Shown: in pieces, positions 37,770 to 46,095 of the stretch
How the letters are laid out: each line of letters starts with the position of its first letter
Position numbering within the stretch: the stretch's first letter is position 1
Source: Chamaesiphon minutus PCC 6605
Lineage (GTDB): Bacteria; Cyanobacteriota; Cyanobacteriia; Cyanobacteriales; Chamaesiphonaceae
Length of the DNA: 64,000 nt
Assembly (NCBI RefSeq): GCF_000317145.1
Contig: NC_019697.1
Location: 3,754,385 to 3,818,384, forward strand
Direction: 5' to 3'
Translations under genes and position numbers: made by a program
Notes under the pieces: generated by a model
What the model saw: only the letters and a program-made list of their open reading frames with translations
Databases searched by the model: none
Told to the model about the DNA's origin: nothing

Positions 37770-39383
37770 TCAGATAGCAGTTTCAGCTAGCACTTCAACA
37801 GGTTCGACTGGGGTTGCTGCTTTAATTCTGGCTTCTTCGGCCAGAAATTCGGCTAATTGAGTTTCGATTTCGCGGCGCACGATGCCTCTATACTCTAAGA
37901 AATGTTCGATTTGAGCACATGTGACCAAATAACTACTGACCCCGCCTGGGTTGAGCTTATACATGCTCCAGAGGTTACGCCAGAACTGCCAACGGGTGGA
38001 ACGGACGAAACCTTGTCGCCAACAAATGATGGCGAGCGCGCGCAGTACCAACAAACTGATTGGTTTCTTCCGACCTTCGCCTTTATAAGGATAAGTAGCT
38101 TCGCCAAGCATCAGGTAGTGGCGGTAGGTACGATCGAGGAATTTGGATGGCTCGTATAATTCATCGAAGGCATCCATATACTCGATGGCGATGTCTTCGA
38201 GGGGACGAGTGGGGACGAAGTTCATCAACGTGGTTTGGTTGATGTTGCCATCTGCCGTACCGCGCAGGCGACCTTCTTTTGCCAAGCGATGAGACAGAGC
38301 GGTATCGGGTAGTGCTTGCAGCATACTAAATACGGCGGTGGGAATATTCGTCTGTTCGACAAATTTGACAATCCGTTGTCCCGCACCTGATTTCTCACCG
38401 TCGAAGCCGATGATAAATCCAGCCATGACGCGCATTCCAGATTTGGCAATGCGTTCGACAGCTTCACTCAGAGAACTGCGAGTATTTTGATGTTTTTGAG
38501 TAAGTGCCAGACTCTCTTCATCTGGAGTTTCAATCCCCAGGAAGACAGATCCAAAGTTACACTTGACCATCATATCCATCAGTTCTTGGTCGTTAGCCAA
38601 GTCTACTGAGGCTTCTGTTGCGAAAGAGAAAGGATATTTGTGTTCGATCATCCAGGGCAAGAGTTCTTTAAGCAACAGTTTGACGTTGCGTTTGTTGCCG
38701 ATGAAGTTGTCATCGACCATAAAAATACTCCGTCGCCAACCCAATTCGTAGAGATAATCGAGTTCTTTGAGCATTTGCTCTGGTGCTTTAGTGCGGGGTT
38801 TGCGACCGTAGAGGACGATAATATCGCAGAACTCACACTGGAACGGACACCCCCGCGAAAACTGGACGGACATCTCAGCATACGCATCGAATTCTAGTAA
38901 TTCAAAGCGCGGGATTGGAGTCGTAGTGACGTCTGGACGTTCGCCATTGGGCGCGCGGAAGGTGCCCGACATTTGCCCTTGTTTGACGGCTTCGACAAAC
39001 AAGGGGATCGTCAGCTCGCCTTCATCTAAAATTAGATAATCTGCACCCACTTGGGTAACTTCATTGGGTAAGGCCGTAGCGTAAGGCCCACCGACGGCAA
39101 CGCGCTTGCCCCGGCGTTTGGCTTCTTGAATCTGAGCGAGTAAATCTGGTTTTTGCACGATCATCGCCGAGCAAATTACCATTTCCGACCAACTCCACTC
39201 AGCTTCGGTCACTTCGCGAACGTTCAAATCAACGAGCTTGTAGTTCCACTCTTGAGGCAGGATGGCAGCGACAGTAATCAGCCCCAGTGGTGGGATCAAG
39301 GCTTTGCGCCCCATTAGCTCGATCATTTTCTCAAACGACCAAAAGCTCTTAGGGAATCGAGGATAGAGGAGTAAGACGTTCAT
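37770..39383 (-). CDS. B12-binding domain radical SAM protein (DUF4070 type)
   Basis: A 537-residue enzyme. It has an N-terminal cobalamin-binding Rossmann domain (LLLYPRFPKSFWSF start, LIPPLGLITVAAILP, VAVGGPYATALPNE) and a central radical SAM domain with SRGCPFQCEFCDI (CxxxCxxC) near residue 200. The C-terminal DUF4070 region (MNFVPTRPLEDIAIEYMDAF) follows. The usual DxHxxG base-on His motif is not evident, as in many of this family. It may be a methyltransferase or other radical enzyme; the substrate is not readable. The ATG at 39383 is preferred to 39407, which adds eight unlikely residues. Confidence 0.88.
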   Translation of the reverse strand: MNVLLLYPRFPKSFWSFEKMIELMGRKALIPPLGLITVAAILPQEWNYKLVDLNVREVTEAEWSWSEMVICSAMIVQKPDLLAQIQEAKRRGKRVAVGGPYATALPNEVTQVGADYLILDEGELTIPLFVEAVKQGQMSGTFRAPNGERPDVTTTPIPRFELLEFDAYAEMSVQFSRGCPFQCEFCDIIVLYGRKPRTKAPEQMLKELDYLYELGWRRSIFMVDDNFIGNKRNVKLLLKELLPWMIEHKYPFSFATEASVDLANDQELMDMMVKCNFGSVFLGIETPDEESLALTQKHQNTRSSLSEAVERIAKSGMRVMAGFIIGFDGEKSGAGQRIVKFVEQTNIPTAVFSMLQALPDTALSHRLAKEGRLRGTADGNINQTTLMNFVPTRPLEDIAIEYMDAFDELYEPSKFLDRTYRHYLMLGEATYPYKGEGRKKPISLLVLRALAIICWRQGFVRSTRWQFWRNLWSMYKLNPGGVSSYLVTCAQIEHFLEYRGIVRREIETQLAEFLAEEARIKAATPVEPVEVLAETAI

Positions 39384-39483
39384 AATACAATCTCCAATTA
39401 ACGGCATTCCCCGTTAGGTGGAATGATGGACGCATATATCTGCTGACCCTAGTTTAATTGGTTTTGTTTCTTTGAAAACACAT

Positions 39484-40032
39484 TTAATCCAAAAACTTTC
39501 GGAGATCGAATTCGGCTGCTGCTGTTTCTAGAGGATCTTCGCCATTGGAATTAGCGGCGGAACCCATTTCTCCGTGGGGCATTCGTTGCTTGGTCTCAAC
39601 TGAGAGCATCAGTAAAATTCGCTCGGTATAGTCTACCGCACCACACAATTCTCGATCGAGTAAATCCAATCCACCATTAGCATACTCTTCAAAGATCTGA
39701 ATCCGCTGCTGTTCGACGTCAGCTCGGTTGGACATCGGTGAGGCTCCACCCACAGGTGAAATTACATTAATATTTTCGGTAGCCGCGATTGCAATCAGTT
39801 TCAGTACCGGATCGTAACCCCGCGCGATGAAGATATCAATACTAATCGGCCCTGGTTCTTTTTTGGAGATTTCGCCCAGAGGCATGCGCCGATTGTGTTT
39901 GGCTCCTAATACTGCTGCAAATAACATTACATCAGCATATGTTTGGAAAGGGCTGTTATTTTCAGTCGATGCCATTAACGATTTGACTAATTCGGCTTTA
40001 TCTTTGGCAACTCGGATGCGGTTTTCGGACAT
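39484..40032 (-). CDS. DNA phosphorothioation-associated protein 4-like
   Basis: A 182-residue protein whose first 140 residues match my memory of the dnd-system-associated protein 4 pattern: RIRVAKDKAELVKSL, TYADVMLFAAVLGAKHNRR, KEPGPISIDIFIARGYDP, RIQIFEEYANGGLDLLDREL. The C-terminus is Glu/Asp-rich. No dndABCDE or restriction genes are visible nearby, so it is an orphan; in other cyanobacteria homologues occur both with and without a Dnd cluster. It lies about 100 bases before the B12/radical SAM gene on the same strand. Confidence 0.6.
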   Translation of the reverse strand: MSENRIRVAKDKAELVKSLMASTENNSPFQTYADVMLFAAVLGAKHNRRMPLGEISKKEPGPISIDIFIARGYDPVLKLIAIAATENINVISPVGGASPMSNRADVEQQRIQIFEEYANGGLDLLDRELCGAVDYTERILLMLSVETKQRMPHGEMGSAANSNGEDPLETAAAEFDLRKFLD

Positions 40033-40358
40033 AGGCTTGAAGAGTTGGGAGTTGGGAGTTGAGAATTAATAGTGAATAGTGGATATTTGGTAGTTGGTAG
40101 TAGATGGGCTTTAGATAAATATTAATCTCCTCAATACTAGTAACATCAGAGTTGGAGATAGTATAGAGCGCGGCTGTCGATCGCGATCGATCGAACTGCG
40201 AGCAACGGGAAATATCGCACCTAATTTTGTCGAGGCGATGCTCTTTGCCTAGCAGCTACGCCAACGATCTAAGAAAGCACTAAGATAAGAGATAGACAGT
40301 CTAAATCGGCTCCCAACGCCCAACTAAATTACCTTTATTCAGCCTGCTCCATCACGAT
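40033..40358. other. Spacer between divergent genes
   Basis: About 325 bases between the Dnd-4-like gene and map. It begins with degenerate repeats (GAGTTGGGAGTTGAGAATT, then GTGAATAGTGGATA, TGGTAGTTGGTAGTAG). No RNA gene or clear promoter pair was assigned. Confidence 0.4.
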
Positions 40359-41186
40359 ATGAATATTCTCAGCGATTTACTTTTGCAGAAGCAACAACCT
40401 ACCCGCGAAAAGAAGCAACAAAAGGGTATCCAAATTAAAACCGAGCGGGAAATCGGCATCATGCGTCAATCTTCGCGGATTGTGGCAACCGTGTTGAAAG
40501 AAATCATGGGCATGGTAGAGCCAGGGATGACAACAGCAGATTTAGACGCTTATGCTGAGAGGCGGATTCGGGAAATGGATGCGATTCCCAGTTTCAAAGG
40601 GTTGTATGGATTCCCTGCATCGATCTGTTCGAGTATCAATAATGAAGCGGTGCATGGCATCCCCAATCGGAAAAAAGTTCTCAAACAGGGAGATGTGCTA
40701 AAAGTCGATACAGGAGCCTTCTTTCAGGGATTTCATGGCGATTCTTGCGTGACTATTGGGGTCGGTACCGTCAGCCCCGATGCTGCTAAATTAATTAAAG
40801 TTGCAGAGGAAGCACTCTATAAGGGCATAGAACAGGTCAAAGAAGGTGCTTACTTACTAGAACTCGCTGGCGCAATTCAAGACCATGTAGAGGCAAATGG
40901 CTTTAGTGTAGTAGAAGATTTTACCGGACATGGAGTCGGACGTAACTTGCACGAAGAACCATCTGTATTTAATTTCCGCACGCGCGAGATGCCTAATGTC
41001 AAATTGCGAGCGGGAATGACGATCGCGATCGAGCCGATTATCAATGCTGGCTCGAAGATTACGAAAATGATGCCAGATAAATGGACGGCAGTGACGATCG
41101 ATAAATCTTTGTCTGCTCAATTCGAGCATACTGTCTTGGTTACCAAAGATGGTTATGAAATTTTGACCGATCGGAATTTGGTCTAA
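40359..41186 (+). CDS. map: Methionine aminopeptidase, type I
   Basis: Removes N-terminal methionine from nascent proteins. The 275-residue protein has a short polar N-terminal extension (about 25 residues, common in cyanobacterial Map) and the pita-bread core: [27 protein letters not shown] (metal Asp residues), [14 protein letters not shown] (metal His) and [11 protein letters not shown], then a late QFEHTVLV (metal Glu). All five metal ligands can be placed. A terminator follows. No neighbouring secY or infA cluster is present. Confidence 0.95.
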   Translation: MNILSDLLLQKQQPTREKKQQKGIQIKTEREIGIMRQSSRIVATVLKEIMGMVEPGMTTADLDAYAERRIREMDAIPSFKGLYGFPASICSSINNEAVHGIPNRKKVLKQGDVLKVDTGAFFQGFHGDSCVTIGVGTVSPDAAKLIKVAEEALYKGIEQVKEGAYLLELAGAIQDHVEANGFSVVEDFTGHGVGRNLHEEPSVFNFRTREMPNVKLRAGMTIAIEPIINAGSKITKMMPDKWTAVTIDKSLSAQFEHTVLVTKDGYEILTDRNLV

Positions 41187-41209
41187 TTGCTTAATTTTTT
41201 AGCTCTTTA

Positions 41210-41245
41210 TATCCCTGACTTCTTGAAGAGGTCGGGGATATGTTT
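41210..41245 (+). terminator. map terminator
   Basis: TATCCCTGACTTC and GAGGTCGGGGATA (one mismatch and one G-T) form a 13-bp stem around TTGAA, followed by TGTTTTGTG. It lies 24 bases beyond the map stop. Confidence 0.75.
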
Positions 41246-41339
41246 TGTGCGGTTGAGAAAGTAGCATAAGCCAATCGATAAGCCACTAGATCTCGATCCA
41301 CAATGGAGCATAAGCAAATATAAGCACGAGAGAAATTTT

Positions 41340-42110
41340 ATGTACGGTAGCATTGCAGTTTTTAATTCTGGACTGCTGTTTTTGGCTCTGTTAGCCTTTG
41401 GTTTGTTAAACTGGTTTCAGATGCCGACGGGTAGTTTATGGGACTGGGCGATCGGAATTGGGATTTTTGAATGGACGATTTTAATCGTCACAGTTCCTTG
41501 GAATATTTATTTCAAAGCAAAAGACGTATATCAGACAGGCAAGGATTCTCAGCTTCAAGGTATCGAAGTCGAAGAGCGATCGATTCAATATGCCAATGGT
41601 GTTGCTAATAAGTCTCTAATCGTCGCGATCGGGTTACATTTAGGTACGGCGATCGGATTATATTGGTTGGCAATTAGTGGAGTTACACCTTTAGGTTATT
41701 GGAGTTCGGTTGGCGTACTTCTACTTACATTATTACGTCCGGCAATTAGTACTTATGAGTATCTAGCTGCTCGATTGAGTGGGATGCAGCAACAGTTTAC
41801 ATATCCTCGCAATGATATTATCGAACTACGCGACAGATTTTACACTTTAGAAGAGCGAGTCACTCAATTAACCGACAAGTTAAATCCTAACGAAGATGAC
41901 TCATGGTTGAGTCAACAAAATCAGCGTTGGGATACCAATCGTCAAGAAATATCCAAACTAACAGTTGCGATCGCCGATCTCCGAGCGAGTAACGAACTAG
42001 AGCATCAACGATTAGCGCAAGAAGCCAAACAAGCCATCTCGCAAATTACCGTTGACGGACAATTTCTCGAACATGCGCGTGAATTGATTCGCTTCTTTAA
42101 AACAGCGTGA
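41340..42110 (+). CDS. Membrane protein with C-terminal coiled coil
   Basis: A 256-residue protein of unknown function. Four hydrophobic spans are visible: about residues 4-24 (VFNSGLLFLALLAFGLL), 35-55, 93-115 and 122-140. A long soluble, heptad-like tail from about 160 to 250 follows, rich in Leu/Glu/Gln (LEERVTQLTDKLN, ISKLTVAIADLRASNE). The arrangement suggests a membrane-anchored coiled-coil protein facing the cytoplasm. No family was recognised. It lies about 110 bases upstream of ureB on the same strand, but a link is not evident. Confidence 0.72.
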   Translation: MYGSIAVFNSGLLFLALLAFGLLNWFQMPTGSLWDWAIGIGIFEWTILIVTVPWNIYFKAKDVYQTGKDSQLQGIEVEERSIQYANGVANKSLIVAIGLHLGTAIGLYWLAISGVTPLGYWSSVGVLLLTLLRPAISTYEYLAARLSGMQQQFTYPRNDIIELRDRFYTLEERVTQLTDKLNPNEDDSWLSQQNQRWDTNRQEISKLTVAIADLRASNELEHQRLAQEAKQAISQITVDGQFLEHARELIRFFKTA

Positions 42111-42221
42111 AGTCAAGAGTAGAGAGTAGTTAATAGTTGGATGAATTTTCGATTGGGCACTGGATATATAATGTTGAGAATATTCGATCGTCCCTACCCT
42201 CTACCCTCTACCCTTCAACCT

Positions 42222-42530
42222 ATGATTCCTGGTGAAATTATTACTAAAGATGGCGAAATCGAACTAAATAGCGATCGTGCTAGCATCGAGATCGCAGTTG
42301 CTAATACAGGCGATCGACCAATTCAAATCGGCTCACACTACCACTTTTATGAAGTTAATGCTGCCTTGAGATTCGACCGATCCGCAACCAAAGGAATGCG
42401 TCTCGATATCCCGGCGGGTACCGCAGTAAGATTCGAGCCTGGAGACGAAAAACAAGTCCAATTAGTCGCGCTCAGTGGCTCTCGCGAAATCTATGGCTTT
42501 AACGCACAAGTCGAAGGTAGACTCGAATAA
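42222..42530 (+). CDS. ureB: Urease subunit beta
   Basis: A non-catalytic structural subunit of nickel urease. At 102 residues it starts [16 protein letters not shown], and contains [19 protein letters not shown] and [17 protein letters not shown], the whole family pattern. An upstream extension to 42141 runs through CCCTCTACCCT repeats and is rejected. No ureA, ureC or accessory urease gene lies in the window. Scattered urease genes are common in cyanobacteria, so this alone does not indicate decay. Confidence 0.94.
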   Translation: MIPGEIITKDGEIELNSDRASIEIAVANTGDRPIQIGSHYHFYEVNAALRFDRSATKGMRLDIPAGTAVRFEPGDEKQVQLVALSGSREIYGFNAQVEGRLE

Positions 42531-42625
42531 GTAGCACCGCCAATACCGAACGAACCCGCCTATCCATACTAGCAACGATCGATCGTCCTGGGAAAATCTT
42601 CAAAAAATGTCCATTTTTAGACATC

Positions 42626-42661
42626 AAAAAGGGTACCTCGATCGAGGTACCCTAAGATTTT
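42626..42661. terminator. Bidirectional terminator between ureB and the UbiB gene
   Basis: GGGTACCTCGATCGAGGTACCC (42631-42652, a perfect 22-bp palindrome) is flanked by AAAAA on the left and TAAGATTTT on the right, so it can stop both converging genes. Confidence 0.8.
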
Positions 42662-42677
42662 AGGGGATGAGATAAAA

Positions 42678-44732
42678 TTACCGTCTGACGCGAGTAGGTA
42701 AAGCGAGCTGCGGTTGCGGTGCGCGACGCTCTGATAACGAATCGTTAACCGCGATCCCGCTGGGGACATCTTGCAACAATACTTCGCGAATCAAGCGAGC
42801 TGCCATCCGTTGGGTTAAGCCGCTGGCGATTTTTTGGCCGAAGGACTGGGTTTCAGACTTCATCAAAATTTGAGGAATCTTGGGTAAAACCATCGTCGGA
42901 TCGAAGCCTTTGGTCTGTTGTAAGATGCCCCAAATGCGCTGAATGTGCTCTAGACCATTTGATTGCGGTTGGGCCGTTACAGGGGGTGTAGGCACCTTGA
43001 TACCAATCCCTTTTTGAATCGCATGAGTCACGCTTTGGAGTGTATTACTACCAAAATTATCCAAACCTCGGACGATCTCATCGGCAAGATATTCGCGGAT
43101 AAATGTGCCGCGATCGGAGAGAATGAAATCTAAAGTTTGATCGATGACTTGGTTGAGATCGTATTCATCGCTACTGCGGGCATTATTGAGCAGGTTTTCC
43201 AATCGGTTCCAGCGGAAGGAACCATCTTTAAATAAGAGTTCCTTAAGCGAGTTTCGCAGATCGGGAGCGGTATCTGTCAGCAGTCGTTTGGCAACGTAAG
43301 GATATGCTTTAGCCAGTACTTTAAAGTTAGGATCGACAGAAATAGCAATACCTTCGAGAGTAGCTAGCGATCGCAAGATCAAAGCATAATAAGCTGGCAC
43401 CTGGAAGGGAAACTCATACATCACGCCCGATAGTTGATCGGTAACACTCTTAAAATCTAGATCGGCAATATTGGTGCTAGTAGCTCCAAGAGAACTGTTA
43501 AATACATAAGATAAAGCCGGAATAATCGGCGTCAAATCAGTATCGGGAGTGAGAAATTCTAACTTGACAAAATCGCGTCCCAATCCATCAAAATCGCGAT
43601 TGACCAAATGCACGATCGCTTCGACTAAACCATAACGTTGATATGGTTTTACTTGGCTCATCATCCCGAAATCCAAGTAAGCTAACTTACCATCTGGTGT
43701 CGCCAATAAGTTGCCAGGATGCGGATCGGCATGAAAGAAACCGTGTTCTAATAATTGACGTAGCGAACATTGGACGCCAACTTCGACTAAGTAAGTAGCA
43801 TCGAGTCCCTGAGCGGCAACTGCTTCGAGATTGGTTAATTTCGTCCCCGTAATCCATTCCATTGTCAGGACGCGTCTGCCCGTGTATTGCCAGTAAATAC
43901 TGGGTACGTAGATATCTTGCATACTACCGTACAATTCGGCAAACCTTTCGGCATTACGTCCTTCATTTTCATAGTCCATTTCCTCGAAAATGCGCTCGGC
44001 AAATTCATCGACGATCGAGACCAAATTGCTCCGAATTTGTTTAAAATTAGTTTGCGCCCAAATTGCCAAAGTTCTAACAACGTGGAGATCTAAAGCGATA
44101 CTATCAGCCAGCCCCGGACGTTGAACTTTGATCGCAACCTCTTCACCGCTCCAAAGTTTACCTTTATATACTTGTCCTAGCGATGCTGCGGCGATCGGTA
44201 AATCGCTAATTTCAGCATAAATAGCTTCGGGCCTATCGCCTAATTCTTCTTCAATAAATTGGTAAGCGATCTCGTTAGAAAAAGCCGGAATATTATCTTG
44301 TAATTGAGCTAATTCTTCTAAAAATTGCGGCGGTACTAAGTCGGGACGAGTGGAGAGTGCCTGACCGATTTTAATGTATGCAGGCCCTAATTTGGTTAAC
44401 AGCCCCCGAATCTGGATCGCACGTTTACCTAAATTTGCTTTACTTTTATTAGTAATTTTATCGAGCCACAACCCCAATGCAAAATTGACGATCGGAATAA
44501 AGATACTAATAAACCGACCGAATACTTTCAGCGGTTGGCTGCTGTAATACTGAGCGATCGCGATCGGATCGTACCCCAGCCAGGTGTCGTCGGTAATTTC
44601 TTTGACGCGTCTGGAATTCACAACTTCTGCATCAGCCACTAATTCGGTGGATACGGCTGCTACTGACTGGCTAGACGGAGCATCGACTCGATTCATCTCT
44701 GGTGAAAACTGATTAGAAGGTGTGGTGTTCAT
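42678..44732 (-). CDS. ABC1 / UbiB family kinase-like protein
   Basis: A 684-residue atypical kinase of the AarF/ABC1/UbiB family. In order it has KLGPAYIKIGQALSTRPDL (the KxGQ motif replacing a normal glycine loop, near 110), AASLGQVYKGKL (the Ala-rich loop), a VAIKVQRPG lysine motif, LLEHGFFHADPHPGNLL (catalytic loop, near 345) and LAYLDFGMMSQV (DFG, near 360). The C-terminus has hydrophobic segments. Cyanobacterial members act in quinone/tocopherol metabolism or thylakoid lipid homeostasis by analogy with plastid ABC1K; the exact role is unknown. Confidence 0.92.
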   Translation of the reverse strand: MNTTPSNQFSPEMNRVDAPSSQSVAAVSTELVADAEVVNSRRVKEITDDTWLGYDPIAIAQYYSSQPLKVFGRFISIFIPIVNFALGLWLDKITNKSKANLGKRAIQIRGLLTKLGPAYIKIGQALSTRPDLVPPQFLEELAQLQDNIPAFSNEIAYQFIEEELGDRPEAIYAEISDLPIAAASLGQVYKGKLWSGEEVAIKVQRPGLADSIALDLHVVRTLAIWAQTNFKQIRSNLVSIVDEFAERIFEEMDYENEGRNAERFAELYGSMQDIYVPSIYWQYTGRRVLTMEWITGTKLTNLEAVAAQGLDATYLVEVGVQCSLRQLLEHGFFHADPHPGNLLATPDGKLAYLDFGMMSQVKPYQRYGLVEAIVHLVNRDFDGLGRDFVKLEFLTPDTDLTPIIPALSYVFNSSLGATSTNIADLDFKSVTDQLSGVMYEFPFQVPAYYALILRSLATLEGIAISVDPNFKVLAKAYPYVAKRLLTDTAPDLRNSLKELLFKDGSFRWNRLENLLNNARSSDEYDLNQVIDQTLDFILSDRGTFIREYLADEIVRGLDNFGSNTLQSVTHAIQKGIGIKVPTPPVTAQPQSNGLEHIQRIWGILQQTKGFDPTMVLPKIPQILMKSETQSFGQKIASGLTQRMAARLIREVLLQDVPSGIAVNDSLSERRAPQPQLALPTRVRR

Positions 44733-45037
44733 GAGGTGATGGTATTAGCCCTGTTAAGTATTGTAACAATTTTGCGAACTATCTGGGGATATTATCTATT
44801 TTACTGTGACAAAATGTTTAAAGTCTGCGGGTTTTCCTCATAATTGGAGAGCGGACTTCCGATCGGGAGGCGTTAGGCTTTAGGTTTTAGGTTTTAGGCT
44901 TTAGGGATTCAGCTTTGTAGAGTGTTCACTGTCTTGATTCACTCAATCTGGAGGAAACCTCTAGAGCGTGAATCGCTTCCCACCAGCTAGGATTCAGGCG
45001 ATCTGAAGATTATAAATATTTGTGCTGCTTTGCTTTA
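44733..45037. other. Divergent spacer with TTTTAGG/CTTTAGG heptamer repeats
   Basis: About 305 bases between the UbiB gene and tadA. Bases 44873-44906 hold about five tandem 7-mers alternating TTAGGCT and TTAGGTT. The rest has no recognised gene. Confidence 0.6.
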
Positions 45038-45505
45038 ATGGATATCAATTTCCAATTACATCAACACTGGATGGCGCGATCGATCGAGTTGGCGACGAAC
45101 GCGGGGAATGCAGGCGAGGTACCAGTTGGGGCGATAATTGTCAGTCCAGGGGGGGAGATAATTAGTGAAGGTGAAAATCGGCGCGAACGCGATCGCGATC
45201 CGACGGCTCATGCAGAAATTGTGGCAATTCGGGCAGCGGGAGCATATCTAAATAGTTGGCATCTCGATCGATGTACGCTATATGTGACGCTCGAACCCTG
45301 TCCGATGTGTGCTGGTGCGATCGTAGCGGCGCGACTGGGATTGCTGGTATATGGTGCTGATGATGCCAAAACGGGGAGCGTGCGGACGGTGTTGAATATT
45401 CCCGATAGTGCGGCTTCCAATCACAAGTTAACTGTCATTGGTGGCATTTTAGAAGCTACTTGTCGGCAACAGTTACAGGAGTGGTTTAAGCGCAAGCGAC
45501 TTTAG
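45038..45505 (+). CDS. tadA: tRNA-specific adenosine deaminase TadA
   Basis: Deaminates wobble adenosine 34 of tRNA-Arg(ACG) to inosine. The 155-residue protein starts MDINFQLHQHWMARSIELA and has the zinc/catalytic motif TAHAEIVAI (HAE) near residue 57 and LEPCPMCAGAIVAARLG (PCxxC) near 87. The preceding frame starts only with TTG, so the ATG at 45038 is used. This is a cytidine-deaminase-fold enzyme and is usually essential. No neighbours suggest an operon. Confidence 0.95.
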   Translation: MDINFQLHQHWMARSIELATNAGNAGEVPVGAIIVSPGGEIISEGENRRERDRDPTAHAEIVAIRAAGAYLNSWHLDRCTLYVTLEPCPMCAGAIVAARLGLLVYGADDAKTGSVRTVLNIPDSAASNHKLTVIGGILEATCRQQLQEWFKRKRL

Positions 45506-45515
45506 GGAATATTAA

Positions 45516-45806
45516 TTTGTAGAACATCTACTAGCTAGTATTCCTTATTACGATCGAACTCAAGATTGGACGGCTTTAGCTTGGTGGATTCACGATCGCA
45601 TTCCCGAACGGGCAGAAATGATGTTTTTTCCCAAGTATGCCGCTGTTAATATTCGTTGGAGTGAGAATCCCAATCGATCGAAAGCCATTTCGAGCTATAT
45701 CAAAAATCCGCACACTGGGAAGAAAGGTTATTTAACAAATGAAGGAATGGATAATTTTGCAGGTTCGCACGAGCACTTATATCGAGATTTTTTAGCACAG
45801 TTATAA
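45516..45806 (+). pseudogene. Truncated gene fragment of unknown type
   Basis: A frame open from the stop at 45513 to the TAA at 45806 encodes 96 residues without a credible start for the whole: it begins VEHLLASIPYYDRTQDW, passes through ALAWWIHDRIPERAEMMFFP and ends HEHLYRDFLAQL. The composition is protein-like (Trp/Tyr-rich), and only an internal ATG at 45618 (62 codons) is available. It appears to be the C-terminal part of a lost gene, next to a MITE-like element. No family was recognised. Confidence 0.5.
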
Positions 45807-45814
45807 GCCAATTC

Positions 45815-46006
45815 TTAAAAATCCCCTCCTCGGAGGGGTGCCCGTAGGGCGGGGTGGGTAGATCTTCGCTACCCACTGCTAACCCCAAATACGGCCTAAG
45901 CCTGCCAATTCGATCGGGAGGAAATATAGTTGACAGAGATCGGTGCATGTTGCAGATCTTACCCACCCCGCCCTTTGGGCACCCCTCCCAGGAGGGGATT
46001 TTTTAG
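45815..46006. mobile_element. MITE-like element with about 50-bp inverted ends
   Basis: The left end (45815-45864) TAAAAATCCCCTCC ... GCCCGTAGGGCGGGGTGGGTAGATCTT, shown here in part, is nearly the reverse complement of the right end (45957-46006), AGATCTTACCCACCCCGCCC ... GGAGGGGATTTTTTA, also shown in part. The ends themselves contain short internal palindromes (CCCCTCC...GGAGGGG). The 192-bp unit has no transposase and lies in the tadA-hemW spacer. Confidence 0.8.
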
Positions 46007-46095
46007 TAGGGAAATTAGATTCGATCTTTATTATCACAACCGCCAAGGGTATCGACAAAGATTTATTTGTATTGCCCGATTCTATTTAAACGTGT

